DNA from: Enterobacter cloacae
Lineage (GTDB): Bacteria; Pseudomonadota; Gammaproteobacteria; Enterobacterales; Enterobacteriaceae
DNA length: 64,000 nt
Direction of reading: 5' to 3'
Assembly: GCF_011078175.1 (NCBI RefSeq)
Contig: NZ_JAALCJ010000008.1
Location: 186,001 to 250,000 of the forward strand
The notes under the pieces were generated by a model. It was not told the DNA's origin. It worked only from the letters and a program-made list of their open reading frames with translations, and did not search any database. The stretch's first letter is position 1. The number at the start of each line of letters is the position of its first letter. Position numbers and translations under genes: made by a program. This document shows positions 30,651 through 41,746 of this stretch, one piece after another.

Positions 30651-30684
30651 GCCCTCAGTCTTTCGGCTGAGGGCAACGTTTTTC
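30651..30684 (+). terminator. terminator of uppP, inside the cca 3' end
   Basis: Arms GCCCTCAG and CTGAGGGC around eight bases, followed by a short spacer and a T-run. It begins nine bases after the uppP stop and overlaps the last codons of cca on the other strand. Confidence 0.65.
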
Positions 30685-31896
30685 CTTCCACGCGGCAACC
30701 GCATCAATCCGCCGCTTCGTCAGCTCTTCGCGGATCGCCGGGCCTTTAAACCCTGCCTCCACCACCTCTTTCGTAGGCACCGCTTTCGCCACGTCCCACG
30801 CCTCGCGCAGCAAACGACCCTGCGGATAATCGGACGCTTCAAACCCGGTGCGGCCGCGCACGTCGGCTTCGCTGGTAAGCGCAATTTGCTCCACGCGCTG
30901 CGGCTTGCGCCAGGCGTCGATGTTATCGAACAGCCTGACGATGGTGGCGGGTTTCAGGATCGGGAAGGTGTGGATCAGGTCATGGAACTCGGCCACCAGT
31001 TTTGCCAGATCGCGAATGTCATTCGGCACGCGCAGACGCAGGCAAAGCCCTTCAACCAGCTTCACGCCAGCCGGACCGTGCCCGTGGTGGCGTGGCCACA
31101 TTTCCTTTGGCGTTAACCCTTTGCCGAGGTCATGGCAGAGGGTGGAAAAGCGCACGTCAACCTCAGGACTGAGCATGGCGGCCATGCTCAGCGTCATCAG
31201 GGTGTGAATGCCGGTATCAATTTCCGGATGCCATTTCGCCGGCGCGGGTACGCCAAACAGCGCATCTATTTCCGGGAACAGCACCTTCAGCGCCCCGCAG
31301 TCGCGCAGAACCTGGAAAAAGACCTGAGGATTGCGTGTGGTCAGGGCGTTTTCGGTCTCTTTCCAGACGCGTTCTGGCGTCAGGTGTTCCAGCTCACCGG
31401 CTTCGGTCATGGCCGTCATCAGCGCCATCGTCTCGTCGGCGATACGGAAGCTGAGATGGGCATAACGGGCGGCAAAACGCGCCACGCGCAGCACGCGAAG
31501 CGGATCTTCAGAAAAGGCGGGGGAAATATGGCGTAAAAGTCGGTCGCGCAGATCGTTCTGGCCGCCGTAGGCGTCGATAATATGGCCGTTTTCGTCCTGC
31601 GCCAGGGCGTTAATGGTGAGATCGCGGCGCAGCAAATCCTGCTCCAGCGTCACATCCGGTGCGGCATAGCAGGTGAAGCCGGTGTAACCGGAACCCGATT
31701 TCCGTTCGGTACGCGCCAGGGCGTACTCTTCGCGGCTTTTCGGATGGAGGAACACGGGAAAATCGCGGCCTACCTGCTGGTAGCCCGCGTCAATCATCGC
31801 TTCGGGCGTGGCACCGACCACGACCCAGTCTTTATCTTTGACCGGCAGACCTAATAACGCATCACGTACCGCACCACCGACCAGATAACTCTTCAC
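30655..31896 (-). CDS. cca: CCA-adding enzyme (tRNA nucleotidyltransferase)
   Basis: Adds or repairs the 3' CCA of tRNAs, with an extra phosphohydrolase (HD) domain found in gammaproteobacteria. It has 413 residues. The nucleotidyltransferase motif [10 protein letters not shown] is followed by the metal-binding D21-x-D23 (KDKDW) and [10 protein letters not shown]; the HD domain shows CHDLGKG. The C-terminus ends in a hairpin shared with the uppP terminator. Confidence 0.97.
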   Translation of the reverse strand: MKSYLVGGAVRDALLGLPVKDKDWVVVGATPEAMIDAGYQQVGRDFPVFLHPKSREEYALARTERKSGSGYTGFTCYAAPDVTLEQDLLRRDLTINALAQDENGHIIDAYGGQNDLRDRLLRHISPAFSEDPLRVLRVARFAARYAHLSFRIADETMALMTAMTEAGELEHLTPERVWKETENALTTRNPQVFFQVLRDCGALKVLFPEIDALFGVPAPAKWHPEIDTGIHTLMTLSMAAMLSPEVDVRFSTLCHDLGKGLTPKEMWPRHHGHGPAGVKLVEGLCLRLRVPNDIRDLAKLVAEFHDLIHTFPILKPATIVRLFDNIDAWRKPQRVEQIALTSEADVRGRTGFEASDYPQGRLLREAWDVAKAVPTKEVVEAGFKGPAIREELTKRRIDAVAAWKEKRCPQPKD

Positions 31897-31956
31897 GCCA
31901 ACACTCCCGTTTTCTCTTTTCGCAAGATGATACGTAAGTGTGGCAGAGAAGACGAG

Positions 31957-32577
31957 TTAGTTCATCCAGCGGTCTTTACGTTTACGGCTTGGGATAAGGT
32001 GAGGAAGCACCAGACCCAGCACCAGACCTACGCCCAGCACACCGCCGCCATACATAAACCACTGCATGATGATGGTGCGTTGTTTGTCATCCAGCTGAAG
32101 ATTAGCGGCGTTTACTTTTTTCTGCGCGACGATCAGCTCGTTTTTCAGCTTCTGGTTTTCATCTTTCAGACCGGCGATCACGCTGTCGCTTTGCGCCACT
32201 TTCTGCTGCATCTCTGCGGTGCGCTGGTTCCAGGTACCGTCAATGTTGTTCAGCTTATCGGTCAGGGTTTTTACCTGATTTTCCAGATCCGGCACGCGAG
32301 TGCGCAGGCTCGGCACTGTGCTCAGCTCTTTCAGCGGGATCCACGAGGTGCGGCCAGAGCTGTCACGAACCTGGCCGTAATTGGTGTCTGCGTTAGTTTG
32401 CAGCAGCGTGACTTCCTCGCCGGCATTTACCGTACCCACGAGGCGATAATTGTCTCCAGGGCCACTGCGTACCCAGGTGTTCAGTTCATCAGAAACGTAA
32501 CGTTTCTCTTCGGCGTGGACCGCAGTTGCAGCGCTAAAAGCGAGTAAAGTAAGTCCAATCAGGCGTAATTTAAGCAT
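31957..32577 (-). CDS. ygiM: YgiM, SH3-domain membrane protein
   Basis: Protein of 206 residues from MLKLRLIGL, matching E. coli YgiM. A signal peptide (1-22, ending AVHAEE) is followed by a bacterial SH3 domain (SDELNTWVRSGPGDNYRLVG), a coiled coil (about 100-165) and a C-terminal membrane helix with a basic end (PSRKRKDRWMN). The domain layout suggests a periplasmic sensor or anchor. Its function is not established. It is divergent from ygiF. Confidence 0.93.
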   Translation of the reverse strand: MLKLRLIGLTLLAFSAATAVHAEEKRYVSDELNTWVRSGPGDNYRLVGTVNAGEEVTLLQTNADTNYGQVRDSSGRTSWIPLKELSTVPSLRTRVPDLENQVKTLTDKLNNIDGTWNQRTAEMQQKVAQSDSVIAGLKDENQKLKNELIVAQKKVNAANLQLDDKQRTIIMQWFMYGGGVLGVGLVLGLVLPHLIPSRKRKDRWMN

Positions 32578-32814
32578 ATCAGTCGTTATTTTCATAAAAA
32601 GTGGAACGATAGTAGTGGCATCAGTGTCGCTACGCAAAGGATTCATCATCAATCGGAATCATCTGTGTCATGATTTCCACCGCTTTAAACTTTTACGCCC
32701 GTCAAATTGCTCATTGCGTGGCAATTTGGCGCAAAATACTATGTACTGACAAACAAATGGCGAGGAAGTTCGCCTTCATCGACGCGTCTGTGACGCACGC
32801 AAAAGTACAAGGCT

Positions 32815-34116
32815 ATGGCACAAGAGATCGAATTAAAGTTTATCGTCGAAAAAGATAGCGCTGACGCGCTCCGCCAGCATCTGAATACGCTGTCCGGCGA
32901 GCACCATGAACCCGTACAGCTGCTCAACATCTATTACGAAACGCCGGACAACTGGCTGCGCCACCACGATATGGGCCTGCGCATCCGGGGTGCGAACGGG
33001 CGCTACGAGATGACGATGAAAATCGCCGGTCGCGTGGTGGGCGGTTTGCATCAGCGTCCGGAATACAATATCGACATCAGTAAGCCAGAACTTGAGCTGG
33101 ATCGTTTTCCGGCGGAAGTGTGGCCGGAAGGGACGCTGCCCGCAACGCTGTCGGCAGAGGCGCAACCGCTGTTCAGCACCGATTTCTGGCGTGAGAAATG
33201 GCTGGTGACGGAAGGCAAGAGCCGCATTGAGATCGCGTTCGATAGGGGTGAAATTAAGGCGGGTGAAGAGCAGGAGCCGATCTGCGAGCTGGAGCTTGAA
33301 CTGCTGGAAGGCGAGGCGAGCGACGTGCTGAAGCTGGCGCGTAAGTTGGTGAACCAGCCAGGCCTGCGTCAGGGCAGCCTGAGCAAAGCGGCGCGCGGCT
33401 ATCACCTGGCCGCCGGGAATGCGCCGCGCGTGCTGCGAGAAACCCCGATTCTGCGCGTTGTGCCGAAAGCCTCCGTTGAGCAGGGTATGGAGGCGGCGCT
33501 GGAGCTGGCGCTTTCTCAGTGGCAGTACCATGAAGAGCTGTGGGCGCGTAACGTGAAAAACGCCAAAAAACAGGTGCTTGCTGCCATGGGGCTGGTGCGT
33601 CATACCCTGGCGCTGTTCGGCGGTATTGTACCGCGCAAAGCCAGCGCTCACTTACGTGATCTGCTCACTCAAACCGAAACGCTGATGCTTTCCGACGTGT
33701 CGGCACAAACGGCAATCTACAGCCCGCAAAACGCCAGCGCGAAACTGGCGCTGACCGAATTTCTTGTGACGCATGGCTGGCGCACTTTCCTGGATACGAA
33801 AGGGCAGACCAAAATCGCGGAGAACTTCAAACGCTTCGCGGATATCCATCTTTCCCGTCACGCCGCCGAGCTGAGAACCACCTTCGCCCATCCGCTGGGC
33901 GACCAGTATGGCGACCAGCTTCCCCGTCTGGCGCGTAATATCGACAGCATGTTGCTGCTGTCCGGTGCGTATGAGGGCGTAAAGGCTCAGGCCTGGCTGG
34001 AGAACTGGCAGGGGCTTAAGCATGCCATCGAGACCCGTCAGAAGATTGAGATCGAGCATTTCCGCAACGAGGCCATTTCGCAGGATCCGTACTGGCTGCA
34101 CAGCGGAAAACGTTAA
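32815..34116 (+). CDS. ygiF: inorganic triphosphatase YgiF (CYTH-CHAD)
   Basis: Hydrolyses inorganic triphosphate in a tunnel-fold CYTH domain (1 to about 200), which opens with the acidic/basic signature EIELKF. It is joined to a helical CHAD domain (about 220-430) predicted to bind polyphosphate, with histidine/arginine-rich helices. It has 433 residues, as in E. coli. glnE follows after 21 bases and is probably co-transcribed. Confidence 0.95.
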   Translation: MAQEIELKFIVEKDSADALRQHLNTLSGEHHEPVQLLNIYYETPDNWLRHHDMGLRIRGANGRYEMTMKIAGRVVGGLHQRPEYNIDISKPELELDRFPAEVWPEGTLPATLSAEAQPLFSTDFWREKWLVTEGKSRIEIAFDRGEIKAGEEQEPICELELELLEGEASDVLKLARKLVNQPGLRQGSLSKAARGYHLAAGNAPRVLRETPILRVVPKASVEQGMEAALELALSQWQYHEELWARNVKNAKKQVLAAMGLVRHTLALFGGIVPRKASAHLRDLLTQTETLMLSDVSAQTAIYSPQNASAKLALTEFLVTHGWRTFLDTKGQTKIAENFKRFADIHLSRHAAELRTTFAHPLGDQYGDQLPRLARNIDSMLLLSGAYEGVKAQAWLENWQGLKHAIETRQKIEIEHFRNEAISQDPYWLHSGKR

Positions 34117-34137
34117 TTCTGGCAAGGAACCCCTGAT

Positions 34138-36993
34138 ATGCCGCTTTCTTCGCAGTTACAGCAGCACTGGCAGACCGTTTGCGGACGCCTGCCCGAGTCG
34201 TTACCCGCGTCATCGTTAAGCGAGCAGGCGAAAAGCGTGCTCGCGTTCAGTGATTTTGTGCAGGAGAGCGTCAGCGTCAACCCGGACTGGCTGGCAGGGC
34301 TGGAAAGCGCGCCGCCGCAGGCTGACGAGTGGCGGCATTATGCTGGCTGGCTGCAAACCGCGCTGGCAGAGGTGGCAGATGAAGCCACGCTGATGCGCGT
34401 TCTGCGTCAGTTCCGCCGCCGGGTGATGGTACGCATTGCCTGGGCGCAGGCGCTTGAACTGGTCAGCGAAGAGAGCACCTTGCAGCAGCTGAGCGAGCTG
34501 GCGCAGACGCTGATTATCGCCGCGCGGGACTGGCTCTACGCCGCCTGCTGTAAGGAGTGGGGCACGCCGTGCAGCGAAGAAGGGGTTCCGCAACCGCTGT
34601 TGATTCTGGGGATGGGCAAGCTGGGCGGCTGCGAGCTCAATTTCTCCTCAGACATCGACCTGATTTTTGCCTGGCCGGAGAACGGCTCCACGCGCGGTGG
34701 TCGTCGCGAGCTGGACAATGCCCAGTTCTTTACTCGCCTGGGGCAGCGGCTGATTAAGGCGCTGGATCAGCCCACGCAGGATGGTTTTGTCTACCGCGTG
34801 GACATGCGGCTGCGTCCATTTGGCGACAGCGGGCCACTGGTGCTGAGCTTTGCCGCGCTGGAAGATTATTACCAGGAGCAGGGGCGCGACTGGGAGCGTT
34901 ACGCGATGGTCAAAGCGCGGATCATGGGCGACAGCGACGATGCCTACGCCAACGAGCTGCGCGCCATGCTGCGCCCGTTCGTTTTCCGCCGCTACATCGA
35001 CTTCAGCGTGATCCAGTCCCTGCGAAATATGAAAGGGATGATTGCCCGCGAGGTGCGTCGACGTGGCCTGAAGGACAACATCAAGCTCGGCGCGGGCGGT
35101 ATTCGTGAGATCGAATTTATCGTGCAGGTCTTCCAGCTGATACGCGGCGGGCGTGAACCTTCTCTGCAATCCCGCTCGCTGCTGCCGACGCTAAGCGCTA
35201 TCGATCGGCTGCATCTGCTGCCGGAAGGCGACGCGCAAACGCTGCGTGACTCTTATCTCTTCCTGCGTCGTCTGGAAAATTTGCTGCAAAGTATCAACGA
35301 CGAACAGACCCAGACGTTACCGGGCGATGAGCTGAACCGCGCGCGTCTGGCCTGGGGGATGCGGGTGGATGACTGGGCGGCGCTGACGCAACGGCTGGAA
35401 GCGCATATGGCGGGCGTGCGCCGCATCTTTAACGATCTGATCGGCGACGACGAAAGTGAATCTCAGGACGATGCGCTCTCCGAGCACTGGCGTGAACTGT
35501 GGCAGGACGCGCTCCAGGAAGATGACACCACGCCGGTGCTGGCGCACTTAAGCGACGACGCGCGCCATCGCGTGGTGGCGCTGATTGCCGATTTTCGCCT
35601 CGAACTGAACAAGCGCGCCATTGGCCCGCGCGGTCGGCAGGTGCTGGATCATCTGATGCCGCATCTGCTGAGCGACGTCTGCTCCCGCGACGATGCGCCG
35701 GTGCCGCTGTCGCGCATGATGCCGCTGCTGAGCGGGATCGTCACGCGTACCACTTACCTTGAACTGTTAAGCGAGTTTCCCGGCGCGCTGAAGCACCTGA
35801 TTTCCCTCTGCGCCGCCTCGCCGATGGTGGCAAACAAGCTGGCGCGTTATCCGCTGCTGCTGGACGAACTGCTCGACCCGAATACGCTCTATCAGCCGAC
35901 GGCGACGGACGCCTACCGCGACGAGCTGCGTCAGTATCTGCTGCGCGTACCGGAAGAGGACGAAGAGCAACAGCTTGAGGCGCTGCGTCAGTTTAAGCAG
36001 GCGCAGATGCTGCGCGTGGCGGCGGCTGATATCGCCGGTACGCTGCCTGTGATGAAAGTGAGCGATCACTTAACCTGGCTGGCGGAAGCGATCATCGACG
36101 CGGTTGTTCACCAGGCGTGGGTGCAGATGGTGGCCCGCTACGGGCAACCGAAGCACCTTACAGACCGCGAAGGCCGCGGCTTCGCGGTGGTGGGCTACGG
36201 CAAGCTTGGCGGCTGGGAGCTGGGCTACAGCTCCGATCTGGACTTAATCTTCCTGCACGACTGTCCGGTGGACGTGATGACCGACGGCGAGCGTGAAATC
36301 GACGGGCGTCAGTTCTATCTGCGCCTGGCCCAACGCATTATGCACCTGTTCAGCACCCGTACCTCATCCGGCATTCTGTATGAAGTAGATGCGCGCCTGC
36401 GCCCGTCCGGCGCGGCAGGCATGCTGGTTACCTCGACGGAGGCTTTTGCCGACTATCAGAAGAACGAAGCCTGGACGTGGGAGCATCAGGCGCTGGTGCG
36501 CGCCCGCGTGGTGTACGGCGATCCGCAGCTCAAAACGCAGTTCGATGCGATTCGCAGGGCGGTCATGACCACGCCGCGCGAGGGCAGTACGTTGCAGACC
36601 GAGGTGCGCGAGATGCGCGAGAAAATGCGCGCGCATCTGGGCAATAAGCATCGCGATCGCTTTGATATCAAAGCCGACGAGGGCGGTATTACCGATATTG
36701 AATTTATCACTCAGTATCTGGTGCTGCTGCACGCGCACGACAAGCCGAAGCTGACGCGGTGGTCGGATAACGTGCGCATTCTGGAACTTCTGGCGCAAAA
36801 CGACATTATGGACGAGCAGGAGGCGCAGGCCTTAACCCGCGCCTACACCACGCTGCGCGATGAACTTCATCATCTGGCATTGCAGGAACAGCCGGGGCAT
36901 GTGGCGCTGGACTGTTTTGCCGCAGAGCGCGCCCGGGTGACGGCCAGCTGGCAGAAATGGCTGGTGGAGCCGTGCGTAACAAATCAAGTGTGA
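34138..36993 (+). CDS. glnE: GlnE, glutamine synthetase adenylyltransferase/removase
   Basis: Bifunctional regulator of nitrogen assimilation. The N-terminal half removes AMP from glutamine synthetase and the C-terminal half adds it, controlled by PII and glutamine. It has 951 residues (946 in E. coli). Two nucleotidyltransferase cores show GMGKLGG with FSSDIDLIF near residue 170 and GYGKLGG with YSSDLDLIF near residue 698, each with its metal-binding DxD. Confidence 0.97.
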   Translation: MPLSSQLQQHWQTVCGRLPESLPASSLSEQAKSVLAFSDFVQESVSVNPDWLAGLESAPPQADEWRHYAGWLQTALAEVADEATLMRVLRQFRRRVMVRIAWAQALELVSEESTLQQLSELAQTLIIAARDWLYAACCKEWGTPCSEEGVPQPLLILGMGKLGGCELNFSSDIDLIFAWPENGSTRGGRRELDNAQFFTRLGQRLIKALDQPTQDGFVYRVDMRLRPFGDSGPLVLSFAALEDYYQEQGRDWERYAMVKARIMGDSDDAYANELRAMLRPFVFRRYIDFSVIQSLRNMKGMIAREVRRRGLKDNIKLGAGGIREIEFIVQVFQLIRGGREPSLQSRSLLPTLSAIDRLHLLPEGDAQTLRDSYLFLRRLENLLQSINDEQTQTLPGDELNRARLAWGMRVDDWAALTQRLEAHMAGVRRIFNDLIGDDESESQDDALSEHWRELWQDALQEDDTTPVLAHLSDDARHRVVALIADFRLELNKRAIGPRGRQVLDHLMPHLLSDVCSRDDAPVPLSRMMPLLSGIVTRTTYLELLSEFPGALKHLISLCAASPMVANKLARYPLLLDELLDPNTLYQPTATDAYRDELRQYLLRVPEEDEEQQLEALRQFKQAQMLRVAAADIAGTLPVMKVSDHLTWLAEAIIDAVVHQAWVQMVARYGQPKHLTDREGRGFAVVGYGKLGGWELGYSSDLDLIFLHDCPVDVMTDGEREIDGRQFYLRLAQRIMHLFSTRTSSGILYEVDARLRPSGAAGMLVTSTEAFADYQKNEAWTWEHQALVRARVVYGDPQLKTQFDAIRRAVMTTPREGSTLQTEVREMREKMRAHLGNKHRDRFDIKADEGGITDIEFITQYLVLLHAHDKPKLTRWSDNVRILELLAQNDIMDEQEAQALTRAYTTLRDELHHLALQEQPGHVALDCFAAERARVTASWQKWLVEPCVTNQV

Positions 36994-37033
36994 TATTATC
37001 GCGCGCAAATTGTGAATCTTTCTGGAGTCAGGA

Positions 37034-38464
37034 ATGAAAGTAACACTGCCAGAGTTTGAACGTGCTGGAGTAATGGTTGTCGGGGATGTGATGCTGGATC
37101 GCTACTGGTATGGGCCGACCAGCCGTATCTCTCCGGAAGCGCCGGTACCTGTCGTTAAGGTCGACACCATTGAAGAGCGTCCAGGCGGCGCGGCAAACGT
37201 GGCGATGAACATAGCCTCGCTGGGTGCACATTCGCGTCTGGTAGGCCTGACCGGTATTGACGATGCGGCGCGTGCGCTAAGTCAGTCGCTGGCGGACGTG
37301 AACGTGAAGTGCGACTTCGTTTCAGTTCCGACACACCCAACCATTACTAAGCTGCGCGTGCTGTCGCGTAACCAGCAGCTGATCCGCCTCGACTTTGAGG
37401 AAGGGTTTGAAGGCGTTGATCCTGAGCCGCTGCACGAGCGTATTAGCCAGGCGCTGGGCAATATCGGCGCGCTGGTGCTGTCTGATTACGCCAAAGGCGC
37501 GCTGGCGAGCGTGCAGACGATGATTCAACTGGCGCGAAAAGCTAACGTGCCGGTGCTGATTGACCCGAAAGGCACCGATTTTGAGCGCTATCGCGGCGCG
37601 ACGCTGCTGACGCCAAACCTCTCTGAGTTTGAAGCGGTGGCGGGCAAGTGCAAAACCGAAGAAGAGCTGGTTGAGCGCGGCATGAAGATCATCGCTGATT
37701 TCGAGCTGTCTGCGCTGCTGGTGACCCGTTCCGAACAGGGCATGACGCTGCTGCAACCGGGCAAGGCGCCGCTGCATATGCCAACCCAGGCGCAGGAAGT
37801 CTACGACGTGACCGGGGCCGGTGATACGGTGATCGGCGTGCTGGCGGCGACGCTGGCGGCGGGTAACTCCCTGGAAGAAGCATGCTACTTCGCGAATGCC
37901 GCGGCGGGCGTGGTCGTTGGTAAACTCGGCACCTCCACCGTTTCGCCAATCGAGCTGGAAAACGCGGTGCGTGGGCGCGCGGAAACAGGCTTTGGCGTCA
38001 TGACCGAAGACGAGCTGAAAGTGGCCGTTGCTGCCGCGCGCAAACGCGGTGAAAAAGTGGTGATGACGAACGGCGTGTTCGATATCCTGCACGCGGGCCA
38101 CGTGTCGTATCTGGCGAACGCGCGCAAGCTGGGCGATCGCCTGATTGTGGCGGTCAACAGCGATGCCTCAACCAAACGTCTGAAAGGCGAAACCCGCCCG
38201 GTGAACCCGCTGGAGCAGCGCATGATCGTGCTCAGCGCGCTGGAAGCGGTGGACTGGGTGGTCTCATTTGAAGAAGACACCCCGCAGCGCCTGATTGCTG
38301 GCATTCTGCCGGACCTGCTGGTCAAAGGTGGAGATTACAAGCCGGAACAAATCGCGGGCAGCGAAGAGGTTTGGGCTAACGGTGGCGAAGTGATGGTGCT
38401 CAACTTTGAAGACGGGTGTTCAACCACCAACATCATTAAGAAGATCCAGAAAGACAGTCAGTAG
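37034..38464 (+). CDS. hldE: HldE, bifunctional heptose kinase/adenylyltransferase
   Basis: Makes ADP-heptose for the LPS inner core. The N-terminal ribokinase-type domain (about 1-320, with [16 protein letters not shown]) phosphorylates heptose-7-phosphate. The C-terminal cytidylyltransferase-type domain (about 340-476, with [12 protein letters not shown]) adds AMP. It has 476 residues, one fewer than E. coli. The end is [13 protein letters not shown], as usual. It is 40 bases after glnE. Confidence 0.97.
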   Translation: MKVTLPEFERAGVMVVGDVMLDRYWYGPTSRISPEAPVPVVKVDTIEERPGGAANVAMNIASLGAHSRLVGLTGIDDAARALSQSLADVNVKCDFVSVPTHPTITKLRVLSRNQQLIRLDFEEGFEGVDPEPLHERISQALGNIGALVLSDYAKGALASVQTMIQLARKANVPVLIDPKGTDFERYRGATLLTPNLSEFEAVAGKCKTEEELVERGMKIIADFELSALLVTRSEQGMTLLQPGKAPLHMPTQAQEVYDVTGAGDTVIGVLAATLAAGNSLEEACYFANAAAGVVVGKLGTSTVSPIELENAVRGRAETGFGVMTEDELKVAVAAARKRGEKVVMTNGVFDILHAGHVSYLANARKLGDRLIVAVNSDASTKRLKGETRPVNPLEQRMIVLSALEAVDWVVSFEEDTPQRLIAGILPDLLVKGGDYKPEQIAGSEEVWANGGEVMVLNFEDGCSTTNIIKKIQKDSQ

Positions 38465-38480
38465 CCTGTGCGGGCTGACG

Positions 38481-38515
38481 CCCTCACCCCAACCCTCTCC
38501 CACGGGGAGAGGGGG
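38481..38515. repeat. GC-rich palindromic repeat, copy 2
   Basis: Ccctcaccccaaccctctccc then cacggggagaggg, 17 bases after the hldE stop. Same family as 21307. Confidence 0.75.
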
Positions 38516-38522
38516 CAAACAC

Positions 38523-38550
38523 AAAAAACGGCAACCAAAGTTGCCGTTTT
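38523..38550. terminator. bidirectional terminator between hldE and ubiK
   Basis: Perfect arms AAAACGGCAAC and GTTGCCGTTTT with a four-base loop. T-rich on the + strand and preceded by a run of A, so it can act both ways. Confidence 0.85.
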
Positions 38551-38559
38551 GCATTTCCC

Positions 38560-38856
38560 TTACGCCTGGTCATCCACCGGTGGAATAGCTGGCGCTGGCT
38601 TCACTTCTTCCGGCGCATTGCGGTTTTCCAGCTCGGTCAAACGCTGTTCCAGCAGCGCCAGCTTCTCGCGGGTGCGCAGCAGAACCTGCGTCTGCACGTC
38701 AAACTCTTCGCGGCTGACCAAATCAAGGCGAACCAACTGTGCCTGCAACGTCTGGCGAATTTTCTTCTCAACGTCATCACCAAATTCACGAATGCCCTTC
38801 GGCATGGACTCATGAACCTGACGCGCGATCTGCTCAATTTTCTTTGGGTCAATCAT
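38560..38856 (-). CDS. ubiK: UbiK, ubiquinone biosynthesis accessory factor
   Basis: Small soluble protein (98 residues) that assists the Ubi complex, binding UbiJ and membrane lipids. An N-terminal amphipathic helix ([16 protein letters not shown]) is followed by a C-terminal coiled coil of the trimerising type ([19 protein letters not shown]). It ends in a proline-rich tail. It matches E. coli YqiC and is divergent from ribB. Confidence 0.93.
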   Translation of the reverse strand: MIDPKKIEQIARQVHESMPKGIREFGDDVEKKIRQTLQAQLVRLDLVSREEFDVQTQVLLRTREKLALLEQRLTELENRNAPEEVKPAPAIPPVDDQA

Positions 38857-38978
38857 TGTCGTTTCCCTTGATGAAAAGGTGTTAGTGCCTATTGTAGCGC
38901 GTCATGTCGTGGGTTAAACAAAATTGTTTGAAGCTTATGCATTGCCCAGGGTAATCAATAGCGTTATAGTTATCTCGC

Positions 38979-39127
38979 TTATTCTCAGGGCGGGGCGAAA
39001 TTCCCCACCGGCGGTAAATCAGCATAACGCTGAAAGCCCGCGAGCGCTTTGGGTTAATTCTCAAAGGTCAGCAGATCCGGTGTAATTCCGGGGCCGACGG
39101 TTAGAGTCCGGATGGGAGAGAGTAACG
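38979..39127 (+). ncRNA. FMN riboswitch (RFN element) upstream of ribB
   Basis: Flavin mononucleotide-sensing leader. The conserved blocks are visible in order: CAGGGCGGGGCGAAATTCCC, CGGCGGTAAAT, AGCCCGCGAGCG, GGTCAGCAGATCCGGT, CCGGGGCCGACGGTTAGAGT and GGATGGGAGAGAG. An expression platform with cgggcaaggcccg follows, about 100 bases before the ribB start. FMN binding lowers ribB expression. Confidence 0.95.
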
Positions 39128-39232
39128 ATCCAGTCGGGCAAGGCCCGCTCACGTTATCTTTTTGCCGCTTGTTCGGCGCTCCTAAGACTGCCCTGATTCT
39201 GGTAACCATAAAGTTAATGAGGTTTTTTTACC

Positions 39233-39886
39233 ATGAATCAGACGCTACTTTCCTCTTTTGGCACTTCAACTCAACGTGTTGAACATGCACTGGATGCACT
39301 GCGCGAAGGCCGCGGTGTGATGGTGCTGGACGATGAAAACCGTGAAAATGAAGGCGACATGATTTTTGCCGCTGAGAACATGACCGTTGAGCAGATGGCG
39401 CTGACCATCCGTCACGGTAGCGGCATCGTATGCCTGTGCATCACCGAAGAACGCCGTCAGCAGCTTGATCTGCCGATGATGGTTGAAAACAACACCAGCG
39501 CTTTCGGGACCGGCTTCACCGTGACCATTGAAGCGGCGCATGGCGTGACAACAGGCGTTTCGGCGGCTGATCGCCTGACCACCGTACGTGCAGCGATTGC
39601 TGAGGGTGCGAAACCCTCCGATCTGCACCGTCCTGGCCACGTTTTCCCGCTGCGCGCGCAGCCGGGCGGCGTGCTGACCCGTGGTGGCCATACCGAAGCG
39701 ACCATCGACCTGGTAACGCTGGCTGGCTTCAAGCCGGCAGGCGTACTGTGCGAACTGACCAACGATGATGGCACTATGGCGCGCGCGCCGGAGTGCATCA
39801 CCTTTGCGCGTCTGCACAACATGCCGGTGGTGACGATAGAAGATCTGGTGGAGTATCGCCAGGCACACGAGCGCAAAGCCAGCTGA
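39233..39886 (+). CDS. ribB: RibB, 3,4-dihydroxy-2-butanone-4-phosphate synthase
   Basis: Turns ribulose-5-phosphate into the four-carbon precursor of riboflavin. It has 217 residues, as in E. coli. The acidic active-site loop is [10 protein letters not shown] and the catalytic histidine lies in [14 protein letters not shown]. It is monofunctional, without the GTP cyclohydrolase II domain. Controlled by the FMN riboswitch. Confidence 0.97.
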   Translation: MNQTLLSSFGTSTQRVEHALDALREGRGVMVLDDENRENEGDMIFAAENMTVEQMALTIRHGSGIVCLCITEERRQQLDLPMMVENNTSAFGTGFTVTIEAAHGVTTGVSAADRLTTVRAAIAEGAKPSDLHRPGHVFPLRAQPGGVLTRGGHTEATIDLVTLAGFKPAGVLCELTNDDGTMARAPECITFARLHNMPVVTIEDLVEYRQAHERKAS

Positions 39887-39900
39887 AATCGCTGATGCAT

Positions 39901-39927
39901 AAAAGCCGGGGAATCCCGGTTTTTTTG
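39901..39927 (+). terminator. rho-independent terminator of ribB
   Basis: Short stem CCGGG/CCCGG extended by AAAAG, followed by a run of seven T. It lies 14 bases after the ribB stop. Confidence 0.8.
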
Positions 39928-39930
39928 TGT

Positions 39931-40992
39931 TTAGTGGTAGTTAATTTTGAACAATACGACTGTTTCGAACGGCCCGGATTGAATCGCTTTCCCTTCTTCC
40001 TGTGAAAGTTCAGCCGTGTAGTTTTGCTCGACGTTCAGCTTATCACCTGTGAAATCGGCGTATTCTTTATACTGGTTGAAGGTGTAAGGTTCTGTTCCGT
40101 TAAGAATACGCAGTTTTAAGCCATTCCCGATCAGCAACGCGGTGTCATCCGCGCTCAGTGTCTCAGCGGTGTAAAAAGACGAGTCCATCTTAAAGCCGTC
40201 GGAGCACTGGGCATCCTGCACTTTGGTCGTTCGTATCGAAAACGTGCGCATGCGCTTCTGCTGATTCACGATATCGCGTGCACTGAAGGTGCCAAAGTCA
40301 ATCTCCTGGTTTTCCGGGAAAATGCTAAACGTAGCCCCGCAGTCCAGTACCGTAATGTTCTGTAACCCAGTGATGTGGTACTTGAGATTCTTCGCATCGG
40401 CCATCTGGTTCACACCGCCTTTACCGTCAAACTGGACAACAATGTAATCGCTCAGCGAGCTTACGTAGCCGTGAGGCGGCATCGCTTTGATTTTTACGAA
40501 TAAGCGCAGTCGTGCAACAAAGGTGCGAGAGGTGTGTATCTCCTCCGGGTTACCGGAGCATATGAGGTTCTCCCAGCCCATCTGGTGTATTTGAGCAGGG
40601 GTATAAATCGTGATGTTTTTGTTGTCGAGGCACTGGCGTGTATCCACGCCGTTAGGCTGGCCCATGGCAACGTAGTCGATTCCTTCATAGGTTACCCCAA
40701 GTTCATAATAGGGATCGGTGGCAGAAGGATAGGGATTCACCCAGGCAAAAACGTCTTCCGGTTGAAAGCCGCTTGTGACGTTGTGATCGCATGTCACCGG
40801 GATTTTGATGTCATTCGATTCCCAAATCTTCTCGCCTGGCTGCGCATTGCTGGGGATAGCAAATGGCGATATCGTTTCGATTTTTTCGACGGGGCCACCA
40901 GCCCCCCCGAGGTAGCAGTCCAGCGCCAGCGCCTCTTTTAACGGCAGCATGGTGAGCAGTAATATCAACAGCAGATTAGTTATATTTCGCAT
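39931..40992 (-). CDS. fimbrial tip adhesin-like protein (YqiI-like)
   Basis: Exported protein of 353 residues, last in the chaperone-usher operon. The signal peptide ends near [10 protein letters not shown], and an N-terminal adhesin-like region with cysteines (C26, later LICSG and TCDH) is followed by a C-terminal pilin domain (about 215-353). Its last strand, with ending [12 protein letters not shown], would be donated to the chaperone or next subunit. Position, length and composition fit E. coli YqiI. The receptor is not known. It overlaps the chaperone gene by 17 bases. Confidence 0.75.
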   Translation of the reverse strand: MRNITNLLLILLLTMLPLKEALALDCYLGGAGGPVEKIETISPFAIPSNAQPGEKIWESNDIKIPVTCDHNVTSGFQPEDVFAWVNPYPSATDPYYELGVTYEGIDYVAMGQPNGVDTRQCLDNKNITIYTPAQIHQMGWENLICSGNPEEIHTSRTFVARLRLFVKIKAMPPHGYVSSLSDYIVVQFDGKGGVNQMADAKNLKYHITGLQNITVLDCGATFSIFPENQEIDFGTFSARDIVNQQKRMRTFSIRTTKVQDAQCSDGFKMDSSFYTAETLSADDTALLIGNGLKLRILNGTEPYTFNQYKEYADFTGDKLNVEQNYTAELSQEEGKAIQSGPFETVVLFKINYH

Positions 40993-41737
40993 CGTTTTCG
41001 ATCTTCCGTTCGGTCAGCCTACACTGGGCGGTTCCCGCGCACTGCACGTCGAGCTTTTTCAGGGCGCCGTAATCGTCGATATAGCCGATGCTGTAATAAT
41101 TCCCGTGGTAGTCACCGGTAGAAGTCGTTGCTGTGGCAAACGGCGCAAGCATCAGGCTGTCGAAGCCCGGCAGCATGGTCTTCGCATTCTTACTGAGCCA
41201 GGCCAGGGTGATGTAGTATGGCGTCGGGTTATGTATGGTCAGCCCGTTGGTATTGGCTGAAATTTCCATCCGCATCTCCACCTGCTCGCCAGACTTTTTG
41301 GTAATCGCTTTAGGCCGCCATAACAGCTTTATTCGGCTCTGCATCGCCACCTGCATTACGCTGCGCTCCTCGCTTGCGCTGACGCTTTTCGGCGGCACTT
41401 CACGAAGGTTGAAATAAAACAGTGATTCCCTGTCTTTCGGCAACTGGCGCGTAGCGGCCTGTTTAACAATTCTCACCTGGGTCGAGGAGCCCGCTTCAAT
41501 GCGTTGTATGGGAGGAAGCGCCATAAAGTGCGTATCTTCTTTTTGCCCCTTTTCATTTTCAATCCAGGAGAGCGCCAGATAAGGCAGAGCCTTGCTCTGG
41601 TTGTCCAGTTTCAGGCTGGTGGCCTTGTCGCTTTCAGGAAAAACAATACGTGTGCGGTCCAGGTTAATGGCAGCATGGGTGGAAAATGCTGTGCTGATGA
41701 GCATCAGGCACAGGCTTTTAAGCGGCGTTAATTTCAT
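40976..41737 (-). CDS. fimbrial periplasmic chaperone (YqiH-like)
   Basis: PapD-like two-domain periplasmic chaperone of 253 residues. The signal peptide ends in FSTHAA, and the conserved part reads [17 protein letters not shown], with the subunit-anchoring arginine, and [12 protein letters not shown]. It folds fimbrial subunits by donor-strand complementation and delivers them to the usher. It lies between the usher and the adhesin. Confidence 0.9.
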   Translation of the reverse strand: MKLTPLKSLCLMLISTAFSTHAAINLDRTRIVFPESDKATSLKLDNQSKALPYLALSWIENEKGQKEDTHFMALPPIQRIEAGSSTQVRIVKQAATRQLPKDRESLFYFNLREVPPKSVSASEERSVMQVAMQSRIKLLWRPKAITKKSGEQVEMRMEISANTNGLTIHNPTPYYITLAWLSKNAKTMLPGFDSLMLAPFATATTSTGDYHGNYYSIGYIDDYGALKKLDVQCAGTAQCRLTERKIENDAKYN

Positions 41738-41746
41738 GATGATTTC

